Below are positions 8,370 through 16,338 of a DNA stretch of 18,607 bases, in pieces. The stretch is from Clostridia bacterium (GTDB lineage Bacteria > Bacillota > Clostridia > Oscillospirales > Acutalibacteraceae). Position 1 is the first letter of the stretch. Each line of letters begins with the position of its first letter. Made by a program: the position numbers and the translations under genes. The notes beneath the pieces were generated by a model. It worked only from the letters and a program-made list of their open reading frames with translations, was not told where the DNA came from and ran no database searches. The DNA lies in the NCBI GenBank assembly GCA_900769375.1, contig CAAGGN010000185.1:1-18607 (forward strand). Direction: 5' to 3'.

Positions 8370-9386
8370 TTAATAACATTCGGTAACCGTAAGGTTGCCG
8401 CTTATTTTATATTTGCCCATACAAACTGCGGGCATAAAGAAGTAATCTCCCTTTTTGATTTGTCTTTCGTAACCTTCGCCACTTAAAATACCTTCGCCCT
8501 CGGTTACGATGTAAATAGCGTAGTTATCGCCTAAATCAAGGGTGTCTTCACCTCCCGCGAGGACTATGCGGTTGATTATAAAGCAATCGGTATGCTTTTC
8601 GTTTATAACGGAATATTTTTTAGCGCCCTTGTTTTCATAAATTAAAATTGGCTCGACTTTAGAATCGGGGGTTTTACCGAAATCAAAGCAATCTACTGCG
8701 ACATTTCGGGGAAGGCCTAAATACATTTCTTGGTCATTAAGCTTATAGTCTCCGCAAAAATGCTCGGGCTGAATGGTGAAATCGGTGGGCTCTTGCACCT
8801 CTAAAATAAGGCAACCCTTACCGATAGCGTGTACCGTTTTGGCGGGGACAAGATACACTTCGTCCTTTTTAGGTACGATATATTCGAGGAGGTTTTCCAT
8901 AGCGTCCATATCGGTTTCGCTTAAATCTATGGCTTTTTCTAAATCTTCTCTTGTTACACCGTCTTTGAAGCCAAAGAAGATTTTAGCATCTTCCCTTGTA
9001 TCAAGAATGGTCCAACACTCTGTTTTTCCGTAATCGGAATTTAAATATTTACGGGAGAAGGGCTTATCGGGATGAACCTGAGCGGGAAGGCGGATGGCGC
9101 TATCAAGGGCTTTAACGAGAATTCGTAGAGTTTTGCCCTCGCCTAAAAGTTCGGTGGGGTATTTTTCTAAAATTTCATCAAAGTAGAGGGACGAATTTAA
9201 AATTTTGGAGACGCCCTCTTTTTCGCCTTTCGAATCTTTGTTAAGGGCTCTAACCGCAGATGCAATCCATTCCTCAGGCATAAAACCGTCAACCGCTTCG
9301 TCGCCGAAAAGGCCTGCGAAAAGCTTTCCGCCGGTATAAACTCTGCCTACGCGGTTTCTTTCAAAAAACAATGGCTCAAATTTCAA
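8370..9386 (-). CDS. Class I mannose-6-phosphate isomerase-like cupin
   Basis: Resembles type I phosphomannose isomerase, which interconverts mannose-6-phosphate and fructose-6-phosphate with a bound metal. With the TTG start at 9386 it has 338 aa. Metal-binding positions are conserved: Gln and His in PAQVHPDKP, Glu in GKTECWTIL, and His in VPAKTVHAIGKG, followed by LEVQEPTDFTIQP. The C-terminal part is a second cupin (ILSGEGYERQIKKGDYFFMPA). I chose TTG 9386 because AGGAG lies 8 bases upstream and the protein then begins MKFEPLFF, as in relatives. An upstream in-frame TTG at 9404 would overlap the preceding gene and lacks an RBS. Inside this operon it may act on another sugar phosphate than mannose-6-phosphate. 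Confidence 0.82.
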   Translation of the reverse strand: MKFEPLFFERNRVGRVYTGGKLFAGLFGDEAVDGFMPEEWIASAVRALNKDSKGEKEGVSKILNSSLYFDEILEKYPTELLGEGKTLRILVKALDSAIRLPAQVHPDKPFSRKYLNSDYGKTECWTILDTREDAKIFFGFKDGVTREDLEKAIDLSETDMDAMENLLEYIVPKKDEVYLVPAKTVHAIGKGCLILEVQEPTDFTIQPEHFCGDYKLNDQEMYLGLPRNVAVDCFDFGKTPDSKVEPILIYENKGAKKYSVINEKHTDCFIINRIVLAGGEDTLDLGDNYAIYIVTEGEGILSGEGYERQIKKGDYFFMPAVCMGKYKISGNLTVTECY

Positions 9387-9397
9387 AATATTCACTC

Positions 9398-11725
9398 CTA
9401 ACAACCGATAGATGTGGACTTTAAGTCAAGTCGGGTAATAATATCCTGCTGAATTTCGGGGGAAAGGTCGAGGAAATTAACGAAGGTACCGTGAATTCTC
9501 ATAATGTAAACTCCGCTGGGTGCATACTTTTTCGGGTCTGCGAGAACCTTTCTGAGAATTTCGGGGGTGGTAACATTAACGTAGAGATAGAAGGGAGAAA
9601 CGCCCTCTTGATAGTGGTTGAAGAATAGGGGAGAAACTACATTTTCATAGAATTTAATACCCTTTTCTTCATATGTTTCGGCGGTAAAGTATTTGGGGTC
9701 AATACCGAGGTGAGAAGCGTAACCGCCGACAAACTTTTCGAAGGGGAGTTTCATATTGGAAAGCATTCTGAAACCAAGACCGTTTGATGCCTCGCCGTAA
9801 AGGGGGTCAACACCGTAGCCAAGCATATCTCGGGATTTTCTTCCGTCGGGAGTAGCGCCTACCCAATATCCGTAGGTTAGGTGGGTAGATGGGGAAGAAA
9901 AGTCGGGGCGGAAGGGGTTTCCAAGATAGTTTTTCTTAGAGGATAGCATATCCGAAACGCGATTTGCAATTTCGCGGGCCTCGTTATCAACATCCTCTAA
10001 ATTATTGCCAAACTTGTTGCAAGATAGTAAAAACTCGCGAAGTTCATCGTAACCTTCAAAATTTTTCTTGATGGCATCAATAAGCATATCCTTGCCATCG
10101 GGATATTTTTCCATAAACTTATCAATAGCGATAAAGGAATCGGCAAGAACTGTAAGACCGTGAACAAGGCAACCGCTTCCGTTGTATTTAGTGCCCTGAT
10201 TTTCAGGATCGCGCATATCGTAACCGAATTCAAGTCCGCTCATAAAGGAACTTAAGAAAGGAACCCGAAGATTACTTAAAGCAACGGAAGCGCCGTTACC
10301 CGCTTTGACCATATCATCGGTGACCTTGTCGAGAGTTTTATAAAATACTTCTCGGATATTACTGAGTTCAAAATCGTCAGTATCCATAAGTTTTTCGCCG
10401 CTTATAGCAGAGTAACCGCCTGTAAGCACCATTTCAAGAACTTTGGGGAGATTTAACCAACTGTTTGTTGTATTGGCGTTATCTTTACCCATAATAAGCG
10501 GCTCCTGGCAACCTGCAATACTGTAATCCGCAATATCACACTTTTCTACGCCGTTATTTTCAAGAACCTCGAACATAGCGTCATCATTGAAAAGTGAGGG
10601 GGTAAGCACGCCCGCAGAGAAGAAGAATCTTCCCATTTCTTCGTAAAGTTTTTTAGGTGTATTTTTATGTAACTTAACCGAAAGAATAGGTTGGGGGAGA
10701 TTCATATCGTAGTAGGCATCTAAAATAGCGTAGGACATAACGCTTGTAAGGTCGTTTCCTTCATAATCTCTACCGCCTACGATAACATTTTGAGAAATAG
10801 CCCAACTTCTGTCACCAACGTTATAGAAAACAAGGAAGTGCTTAAAGAGTTCGCTTGCTTCCTCACGGGAAAGGTTTTGACGGTAGGGTTCAAAAATGCG
10901 GTCGGCATTACCAACCGAAAAGGCATAGGGGTTGGGGGCTTGCTCAAGGCACATAATCTCCCAAAGAAGAATATATAACTGCAATGCTTCGTAGAGATTA
11001 CGGGCGCCGTTATTTTTGATATTTAAAAGAGCATCTTTTAAATAATCAAGTTCCTTATTTCTCTTTTCATCGCGGGTTTTCTTCTGCTCGTCAATGAGGG
11101 AAATATATCTATCAATTAAAATTTTAAGACCGGAAAGGGATATGGCGGCGGCCTTATAGAATTCGCCCGATTTGCTTTCGGCCTCGGCGATGAGCTTATC
11201 AATACCGTATTTTAAAGCAGCTCTGAAATCGGGGATAACATGACCTGTAACCTGCTCAACAAAGAATATAACCTCTTTAGTGTAGTTCTCCGCATCCTTA
11301 TAGGTGGCATTCAGTTCCTTAACATAGGGAGTATCGGCGGTGAATGCACGCACCTTATTTATTCTCTCGGCGGTAAACTCCTCGTTTGGTTCAATATCTC
11401 CATAGATAGCCATAGGGTCGCAATAGCCCGAAAATCCCTTAACGGTGAAAGAGGGGTTGATAAGGGCGTAGGTTCTTGCAAAAGCATCCCTTTGAGTACC
11501 AACGAATATAGCGTTGTCGCTTAAACTGATGGGGAGCTCTCTTAAAACATCACAGAGAAGATACGCCTTTTTAACCTCTTCGTCAAGTCCTTCGTATTTA
11601 GAAGAATTGTTCATTTCGATTTCTTTGGCAAGAAACCAACCGTCAAGGCGCATAATTTCTCTTTCTTCTTTAAAAAGCGCCTTGGCTTTTGCGGTAATTT
11701 CGCCTGATTTGTAAATGCTTTTCAT
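9398..11725 (-). CDS. Glycyl radical enzyme of unknown substrate (PFL/dehydratase superfamily)
   Basis: Oxygen-sensitive radical enzyme, 775 aa. Seen: N-terminal PFL-like domain with TGHVIPDFRAALKYG (about 160-174), active-site loop IAGCQEP with thiyl Cys406 and Glu408, the conserved ATPDGRKSRD segment, and a C-terminal glycyl domain MRIHGTFVNFLDLSPE with Gly746. The Gly-Cys-x-Glu site resembles the C-O/C-N lyases and dehydratases rather than pyruvate formate-lyase, which uses Cys-Cys. The glycyl loop reads R-I-H-G-T-F where most of the superfamily has R-V-x-G-Y, so this is a divergent branch. The gene sits 12 bp after its radical-SAM activase and 11 bp before the isomerase. The start ATG has AGGAG in AAGGAGAGAAAATT. 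The sugar enzymes around it suggest a sugar or polyol (phosphate) substrate. That is inference. Confidence 0.9.
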   Translation of the reverse strand: MKSIYKSGEITAKAKALFKEEREIMRLDGWFLAKEIEMNNSSKYEGLDEEVKKAYLLCDVLRELPISLSDNAIFVGTQRDAFARTYALINPSFTVKGFSGYCDPMAIYGDIEPNEEFTAERINKVRAFTADTPYVKELNATYKDAENYTKEVIFFVEQVTGHVIPDFRAALKYGIDKLIAEAESKSGEFYKAAAISLSGLKILIDRYISLIDEQKKTRDEKRNKELDYLKDALLNIKNNGARNLYEALQLYILLWEIMCLEQAPNPYAFSVGNADRIFEPYRQNLSREEASELFKHFLVFYNVGDRSWAISQNVIVGGRDYEGNDLTSVMSYAILDAYYDMNLPQPILSVKLHKNTPKKLYEEMGRFFFSAGVLTPSLFNDDAMFEVLENNGVEKCDIADYSIAGCQEPLIMGKDNANTTNSWLNLPKVLEMVLTGGYSAISGEKLMDTDDFELSNIREVFYKTLDKVTDDMVKAGNGASVALSNLRVPFLSSFMSGLEFGYDMRDPENQGTKYNGSGCLVHGLTVLADSFIAIDKFMEKYPDGKDMLIDAIKKNFEGYDELREFLLSCNKFGNNLEDVDNEAREIANRVSDMLSSKKNYLGNPFRPDFSSPSTHLTYGYWVGATPDGRKSRDMLGYGVDPLYGEASNGLGFRMLSNMKLPFEKFVGGYASHLGIDPKYFTAETYEEKGIKFYENVVSPLFFNHYQEGVSPFYLYVNVTTPEILRKVLADPKKYAPSGVYIMRIHGTFVNFLDLSPEIQQDIITRLDLKSTSIGC

Positions 11726-11737
11726 AATTTTCTCTCC

Positions 11738-12439
11738 TTAAGTGGTCGTAATTTTAAGCTTATGTTTTTTAAAGGTTTCTATGAATTTATTAAGAGTTTC
11801 TTTGGAAACAAATCCGTCTTTGATTTTATATTCTGTTTTCCATTTTTCCTTGCCGTATTCGTGGTATAAAAGGAATTCAAAGCTTACGTTCTCATTAGCG
11901 TGAGTTTTAAAATATTCGGCAAATTTTTCGGGATAATCTGTATTAACCCCATTTATAAGGGGAATTCTCACAAGCAGTTGCCGATTTTGTTTACAAAGGG
12001 CTTCGAAATTCTTTTTTATAGTTTCATTGCCAATCCCCGTAAACTCTTTTAAAACACTACTGTCAAAATGCTTGAAATCCATTATGAGATGATCGATATA
12101 TTCCGATATTTCGGTGAGCCGATTTGAAGTGGCGTTGGTTTCAAGGCATGTGTGAATTCCCTCGGTTTTCAGAGCTTTAAGAACAGTTATAAGCTCATCT
12201 GCCTGCAGGGTTGCTTCGCCGCCCGTAAAGGTAACGCCGCCCCCTGAAAAGAACATAGGTCGGCAACTTAAAACCTCTTTTATGATTTGATCGGTGGTAT
12301 AATTCGTTCCTGCGCTTTTATCAAGTCCATCTGCGTTAGAGCACCAAAGGCACCGCATATTGCAACCCGAAAGGTGATAAACAAATCGGTTACCGGGGCC
12401 ATCCTGCCCGAAATTAAAACCCTTGCCGAAAATCTGCAC
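11738..12439 (-). CDS. Glycyl radical enzyme activating enzyme (radical SAM)
   Basis: Radical-SAM enzyme that would install the glycyl radical on the next gene's product by hydrogen abstraction with a 5'-deoxyadenosyl radical, 233 aa. The 4Fe-4S motif C-x3-C-x2-C is GCNMRCLWC (Cys26, Cys30, Cys33). The SAM-binding GGE lies in VTFTGGEATLQ (73-75), and LIMDFKHFD and VRIPLINGVN match later strands of the family. Only about 33 residues separate the Cys motif from the GGE strand, so the Cys-rich ferredoxin insert found in most non-PFL activases is absent. I place the start at GTG 12439, giving MQIFGKGFNFGQDGPGNR, with AAAGGAG seven bases upstream. The longer ATG-started frame from 12550 would cover the promoter region. 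First gene of the operon. Confidence 0.9.
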   Translation of the reverse strand: MQIFGKGFNFGQDGPGNRFVYHLSGCNMRCLWCSNADGLDKSAGTNYTTDQIIKEVLSCRPMFFSGGGVTFTGGEATLQADELITVLKALKTEGIHTCLETNATSNRLTEISEYIDHLIMDFKHFDSSVLKEFTGIGNETIKKNFEALCKQNRQLLVRIPLINGVNTDYPEKFAEYFKTHANENVSFEFLLYHEYGKEKWKTEYKIKDGFVSKETLNKFIETFKKHKLKITTT

Positions 12440-12476
12440 AGTGCCACTCCTTTTTGTAATATTTATTTTAATATAG

Positions 12477-12505
12477 CATATATATTTAATTTTTAAAATT
12501 GACAA
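12477..12505 (-). promoter_or_regulatory. Candidate promoter of the glycyl radical enzyme operon
   Basis: On the minus strand TTGTCA (12505-12500) is followed after 17 bases by TATATG (12482-12477). The -35 is good and the -10 poor, as expected for an activator-dependent promoter. It overlaps the -35 of the divergent regulator gene. Confidence 0.4.
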
Positions 12506-12527
12506 ACGGGAAAATAAAATGTAAAAT
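12499..12527 (+). promoter_or_regulatory. Promoter of the AraC-family regulator gene
   Basis: Consensus TTGACA (12499-12504), 17-base spacer, TAAAAT (12522-12527), located 28 bases before the regulator's ATG. The spacer and downstream region carry two copies of AAAATAAA 12 bases apart. Confidence 0.7.
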
Positions 12528-12554
12528 AAAGCAAAATGATAAGGGGGCAAAAAT

Positions 12555-13346
12555 ATGAAAAACGTATTTACTACTGAAAAGCTTCATAGTGTAAAAGAAG
12601 CAAATATCAACTTTTATACGGCTCCTTTCGTGCATCCAAAAAGAAAAATGATAGATCACGATTTCATTTATCTCTTGCAAGGTGGCTGGAAATTAGGACA
12701 AAACGGAAAAATATACACCCTAAAAAAAGATTCTCTTATTATCTTAAGCGCAGGAAACACCCATTATGGCGCAGAGGCCTGCACTCCGGCTACCAAAACA
12801 ATGTATTTTCACGTGAGCAGAGAAGAAGGGGATATCACCTTTGATTGCGAAAGTTCGGAGAAAAACGGAATCCCCACCCTTATTGACGCCTCGGAAAACA
12901 AGCAGATTAAAAAACTTTTTTCCGAAATAGTCAATGCCTTTTTATCGGGGAATAAACGAAAAGCCGATTTATATTTTGAGCTTTTAATGTGCGAACTTAG
13001 GGATAATAAGGAGGATTTCGCGGATACCCATACTGCCCTTAAGATTAAAAAGATAATTCATAATAATCCCGAAAAGTTTATAAGTAACGAGGAACTCGCC
13101 CGTATGACCAATGTTTCGGTTAAAACGGCGGAAAATAAATTCAAAGCCACCTTCGGTACTACGATTCATCAGTATATTTTAAGTTTTAAAATAAAAGAGG
13201 CGGTATCATATTTTACTCTGTTTCCCGAAATGAGCGTTAAAGAAATTGCCTCAAACCTCGGCTTTTACGACGAGTATCATTTCAGTAAACAGTTTAAAAA
13301 GATAATGGGAATGTCACCCCTTAAATATAAGGAAAGCAATAAATAA
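12555..13346 (+). CDS. AraC-family transcriptional regulator
   Basis: DNA-binding regulator, 263 aa, transcribed divergently from the glycyl radical enzyme operon and so its likely controller. The N-terminal part is a cupin-like sensor (HDFIYLLQGGWKLGQNGK, LKKDSLIILSAGNTHYG; about 35-110). The C-terminal part holds the two AraC helix-turn-helix units: ISNEELARMTNVSVKTAENKF at about 175-195, and MSVKEIASNLGFYDEYHFSK followed by FKKIMGMSPLKYK. The ATG at 12555 has a strong RBS (AAGGGGG at 12541-12547). Regulators of this build usually sense a sugar or related metabolite and activate the neighbouring operon. The inducer is unknown. Confidence 0.9.
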   Translation: MKNVFTTEKLHSVKEANINFYTAPFVHPKRKMIDHDFIYLLQGGWKLGQNGKIYTLKKDSLIILSAGNTHYGAEACTPATKTMYFHVSREEGDITFDCESSEKNGIPTLIDASENKQIKKLFSEIVNAFLSGNKRKADLYFELLMCELRDNKEDFADTHTALKIKKIIHNNPEKFISNEELARMTNVSVKTAENKFKATFGTTIHQYILSFKIKEAVSYFTLFPEMSVKEIASNLGFYDEYHFSKQFKKIMGMSPLKYKESNK

Positions 13347-13380
13347 AAAAACGGAAATCCGTGAGGATTTCCGTTTTTTG
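13345..13380. terminator. Bidirectional terminator between the AraC regulator and the ABC transporter
   Basis: AAACGGAAATCC (13349-13360) pairs with GGATTTCCGTTT (13365-13376) around a GTGA loop, with an A-run before and a T-run after. It lies between two convergent stop codons and serves both strands. Confidence 0.92.
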
Positions 13381-13384
13381 TATC

Positions 13385-14182
13385 TTATTTAGAAAGCATT
13401 ACCTTATCGTTTGAAAATTCGCTTCCGCTTGCCTTTTCGAAAAGACCTAAAAGTTCTTTTATGGTAAGCTTTTTCTTGTCTTCACCCGAAATATCAACAA
13501 TTACCTTGCCTTCGTGCATCATAATAAGGCGGTTGCCGTACTTGATAGCATCGTGCATATTATGGGTAATCATAAGGGTGGTAAGATTATTTTCAGTTAC
13601 CAATTTATCGGTGATTTCCAAAACCTTACTTGCAGTTTTGGGGTCGAGAGCGGCGGTATGCTCGTCAAGAAGCAAAAGCTTTGGTTTTTTAAGGGTTGCC
13701 ATAAGAAGAGTTACTGCCTGTCTTTGACCGCCCGAAAGGAGTCCTACCTTGGCAGAAAGTCGGTCCTCGAGACCGAGTTCTAAAGTAGCGAGCAACTTTT
13801 TATACTCGCTACGTTCGCCCTTTTTAATGCCGCGAATAAGCTTGCGCTTGGTGCCTCGTCTTGCGGCGATAGAAAGATTTTCCGCTATTTCCATATCGGG
13901 AGCGGTGCCTTTCATTGGATCTTGGAAAACCCTGCCTAAAAATGCCGCTCTTTTATGCTCAGGCATATTTGTAACGTTAACCCCATCAATAGAAATGGCG
14001 CCAAAGTCGGGTTTCCATACACCTGCAATAGCATTAAGCAGGGTAGATTTACCTGCGCCGTTACCGCCTATGACCGTAACAAAATCCCCGTCGTTAAGGG
14101 TGAGATTAAGCCCCGAAAGAGCAGTTTTGGCGTTTATTGTACCCGCATTAAAGGTTTTTTGGAGGTTAGTGATTTCAAGCAC
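13385..14182 (-). CDS. ABC transporter ATP-binding protein, TrpXYZ type
   Basis: Cytoplasmic ATPase of an amino-acid importer, 265 aa from GTG 14182. Walker A is GGNGAGKST at 39-47, the Q-loop Gln is in GRVFQDP (about 87), the signature LSGGQRQA is at 149-156, Walker B LLLLDEH follows at 169-175, and the H-loop is in LMITHNMHDA. I chose GTG 14182 because AAGGGGG lies 8 bases upstream and it follows the permease stop by one base. A GTG at 14191 would overlap the RBS itself. Translationally coupled to the permease, it shares the T-box-controlled transcript and so probably serves tryptophan uptake (inference from the specifier codon). Confidence 0.87.
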   Translation of the reverse strand: MLEITNLQKTFNAGTINAKTALSGLNLTLNDGDFVTVIGGNGAGKSTLLNAIAGVWKPDFGAISIDGVNVTNMPEHKRAAFLGRVFQDPMKGTAPDMEIAENLSIAARRGTKRKLIRGIKKGERSEYKKLLATLELGLEDRLSAKVGLLSGGQRQAVTLLMATLKKPKLLLLDEHTAALDPKTASKVLEITDKLVTENNLTTLMITHNMHDAIKYGNRLIMMHEGKVIVDISGEDKKKLTIKELLGLFEKASGSEFSNDKVMLSK

Positions 14183-14183
14183 C

Positions 14184-15092
14184 CTACTCACCCCCTTCTA
14201 TAAGTTCGGGTATTTCCTTTTGCTTGGTGAAATATTCGCTCTTGATATAGGGAACTGCCAAGAAAATAGCAACTATAATTGCCGATAACATTTTTAGATA
14301 ATCGGTTTTAAGACCTAAGAGAACTACGAAGTTATAAACGATATAATATACAACTCCGCCCGAAACAACGCCGATTAAGCTTACGACGAAATTGGGCTTG
14401 ATTTTAAGTGAAACGGAAAGACCGATAAATATGGCGGCAAGACCGATTACGATAGTGCCTCTGCCGTCGTTAATATTTGCCGAGCCCTTATACTGCGCTA
14501 AAAGGGCGCCGGAGAAGGCAACAATACCGTTGGATATCGCAAGACCTATAACCTTATTTAACTTAACGTTAACACCTTGAGCGCGGCTCATATCGGGGTT
14601 GTCACCCGTGGATTTAAGGGTGAGACCTATTTCGGTATAGAAGAAACGCCAAAGCGCAACGATAATGAGGGCAATAAGTATTACTGCCACTATTATTGAA
14701 CGGTTATTTTCGCTCATATGAACAAGGAGCTTATTGGCTCTCGGGTCTATAGCAACAAGGGACTTACTGCCTAAAATCGAGAGATTTATTGAATAGAGCA
14801 TAAGCTGTGTGAGAATTCCTGCAAGGATGGCGGGGATACCGAGAAGGGTATGTAAAAGACCTGTAATAACCCCTGTCAGCATACCTGCTATGAAGGCAAC
14901 AATAACGCTAACCCATACGGGAACACCAAGGGATATAAGTACCGCGCAGACACATCCGCCCGTACAAATAGAGCCATCAACCGTAAGGTCGGCAATATCG
15001 AGAATTTTATAGGATATATAGACGCCTATTGCCATAAGTCCCCATATAAGACCTTCGGCAACTGCGCCCGGTAATGCATAAAGAAAAGCCAT
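14184..15092 (-). CDS. ABC transporter permease, TrpXYZ type
   Basis: Integral membrane subunit of the importer, 302 aa, with about eight or more hydrophobic segments (for example 11-30, 45-75, 80-105, 128-148, 180-200, 210-235, 240-285). The fold resembles the branched-chain amino-acid/sugar permease class; DLTVDGSICTGGCVCAVLI near residues 35-53 is typical of the permease paired with TrpX-like binding proteins. The C-terminus (FTKQKEIPELIEGGE) is cytoplasmic. The ATG is preceded by TTGAGG six bases upstream and lies 18 bp after the lipoprotein stop. Middle gene of a three-gene unit. Confidence 0.87.
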   Translation of the reverse strand: MAFLYALPGAVAEGLIWGLMAIGVYISYKILDIADLTVDGSICTGGCVCAVLISLGVPVWVSVIVAFIAGMLTGVITGLLHTLLGIPAILAGILTQLMLYSINLSILGSKSLVAIDPRANKLLVHMSENNRSIIVAVILIALIIVALWRFFYTEIGLTLKSTGDNPDMSRAQGVNVKLNKVIGLAISNGIVAFSGALLAQYKGSANINDGRGTIVIGLAAIFIGLSVSLKIKPNFVVSLIGVVSGGVVYYIVYNFVVLLGLKTDYLKMLSAIIVAIFLAVPYIKSEYFTKQKEIPELIEGGE

Positions 15093-15110
15093 TTTTTACC
15101 TCAATTAAAA

Positions 15111-16037
15111 TTATTTTTCGGGAACTTCAATTCCAAGGGTAGCGCAAAGGTCGTTGTTATAAACAACGGTAGGAGTGAGGGTAGCAACCTCGAAATCCTT
15201 AGGCGCCTTTTTGCCGAGAAGAATTTCTGCTGCCATTTCACCTGTCTTGCGGCCGAGTTCATAGTAATCAATAGCCAAACTTGCATAGCAGATTTTTCCG
15301 CCGTAGCTTGTGAAAACAGGAACCTTCTTATCGGTGCAGATGGTACCTACAACAGAATCGTTATCTGCAACGGTGTTATCGGAAGGAACATAAATCGCCT
15401 TTGAATTGTTAGCCGCATTGTTAACAACGGTCTGAAGTTCGGTGGTATCGGAGAATGTATAGGCCTCAACCTTAATCTTCTTTGCTTCGAATAGTGCCTT
15501 AACTGCATTGTACTGAATAAGAGAGTTGGATTCATTGGTGCAGTAGATAACGCCTACCTTGTCACCTTCTTTAAGGTTTAAAGAATCTATCATCATCTGG
15601 GCTTGCTCATCAAAGGGAACTGCGTCAGAGGTACCCGTTACATTCTCGGGGATTTTACCCGAAAAGGTATCACTGTAATCGGTAACCGAGGTGCCGAGAA
15701 CGGGGATAGAGGTAGTAGCGTTGGCCGCCGCCAAGAGAGCGGGGGTGGCATTTGCCATAATCATATCAACGCGCTTTGCGGTAAAGGTGTTAATAACGGT
15801 TGCGCAAAGGTTGCTTTCACCTGCAACCTGAGTATCAAATTCTACGGTTTTACCCTCTTTTTCGAGGGCTTCGGTTAGTGCGTCAATAAAGCCGTTAGTT
15901 GCTTTATCGAGAGATTCGTGCTCCATAAGCTGACAGATACCAACGGTAAAATCTGCTTTCTCACCGCAAGCGGTAAGGGAAAGACATCCGCCTATGCAAA
16001 GAGCGAGGACCAAGATTAAAGATACAATTTTTTTCAT
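15111..16037 (-). CDS. ABC transporter substrate-binding lipoprotein, TrpX-like
   Basis: Extracellular binding lipoprotein, 308 aa. Signal peptide MKKIVSLILVLALCIGGCLS ends in the lipobox LTAC with Cys24 as the lipidated residue. The mature part has the two-lobed fold of the COG2984-type binding proteins (FTVGICQLMEHESLDKATNG at about 30-49, VGVIYCTNESNS, AIDYYELGRKTGEMAAEILLG). I chose ATG 16037 because AGGAG lies 8 bases upstream and a signal peptide starts there. The frame is open back to 16115, but that stretch is the T-box antiterminator and terminator. Tryptophan as ligand is inferred from the UGG specifier of the leader. Tyrosine or another aromatic amino acid is the alternative. Confidence 0.88.
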   Translation of the reverse strand: MKKIVSLILVLALCIGGCLSLTACGEKADFTVGICQLMEHESLDKATNGFIDALTEALEKEGKTVEFDTQVAGESNLCATVINTFTAKRVDMIMANATPALLAAANATTSIPVLGTSVTDYSDTFSGKIPENVTGTSDAVPFDEQAQMMIDSLNLKEGDKVGVIYCTNESNSLIQYNAVKALFEAKKIKVEAYTFSDTTELQTVVNNAANNSKAIYVPSDNTVADNDSVVGTICTDKKVPVFTSYGGKICYASLAIDYYELGRKTGEMAAEILLGKKAPKDFEVATLTPTVVYNNDLCATLGIEVPEK

Positions 16038-16051
16038 AATAAAAACTCCTT

Positions 16052-16091
16052 TAAAAAACATAAAACCCTGCATCCGTTTTAGGATGCAGGG
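16052..16091 (-). terminator. T-box terminator hairpin
   Basis: On the minus strand CCCTGCATCC (16091-16082) pairs with GGATGCAGGG (16075-16066) around TAAAAC, followed by TTTTATGTTTTTT. Its 5' arm includes part of the GTCCCT that pairs with the T-box sequence in the antiterminator, so the two folds exclude each other. Confidence 0.93.
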
Positions 16092-16331
16092 ACAGTTTAT
16101 AAACCGTGTTACCACTCTGCTTCATCCTCTTCTCGCGAAGAAGACCTCATTAGGTGCCAATACACCTTAGCAATATAACGGTTGCAACCGGTAAGACCTA
16201 CTACTGTTTCAGTCCACAACTCGCAAAAGGAATTCACCGAAATTCTTGTTACTGCCTCGCACCCTGCGGCAGCTCTCTGAAACTTAAACACTCGGTTACT
16301 GGTTTTTGCTCAAGCGTTTTTAAAAATATTA
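16052..16331 (-). promoter_or_regulatory. T-box riboswitch, tryptophan-type specifier
   Basis: A leader of about 280 nt that senses uncharged tRNA and controls the transporter genes. Reading the minus strand: the Stem I base GTTTCAG (16283-16277) pairs with CTGAAAC (16212-16206); AGAGAG and GGTGCGAG elements lie in Stem I; the codon before the closing stem is TGG (16216-16214) followed by A, the usual specifier position, and reads Trp. A CTTCTTCGCGAGAAG stem follows, then the T-box sequence GAGTGGTAACACGG with the TGGT bulge that would pair with the tRNA 3' end, and GTCCCT as its antiterminator partner. The terminator hairpin comes last. The T-box and terminator are certain. The specifier was placed by eye. 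Confidence 0.92.
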
Positions 16332-16338
16332 TGAAATT

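Noticed and set aside
9398..11725. Pyruvate formate-lyase
   Set aside because: The active site is Gly-Cys-Gln-Glu, not Cys-Cys, and the neighbours are sugar enzymes.
12440..12550. ATG-started long form of the activase (from 12550)
   Set aside because: The added residues have no similarity to the family, cover both promoters, and a well-placed RBS supports GTG 12439.
16038..16291. Open frames over the T-box leader, including the upstream extension of the lipoprotein gene
   Set aside because: The region is a structured RNA leader, and the true start has a clear RBS and signal peptide at 16037.
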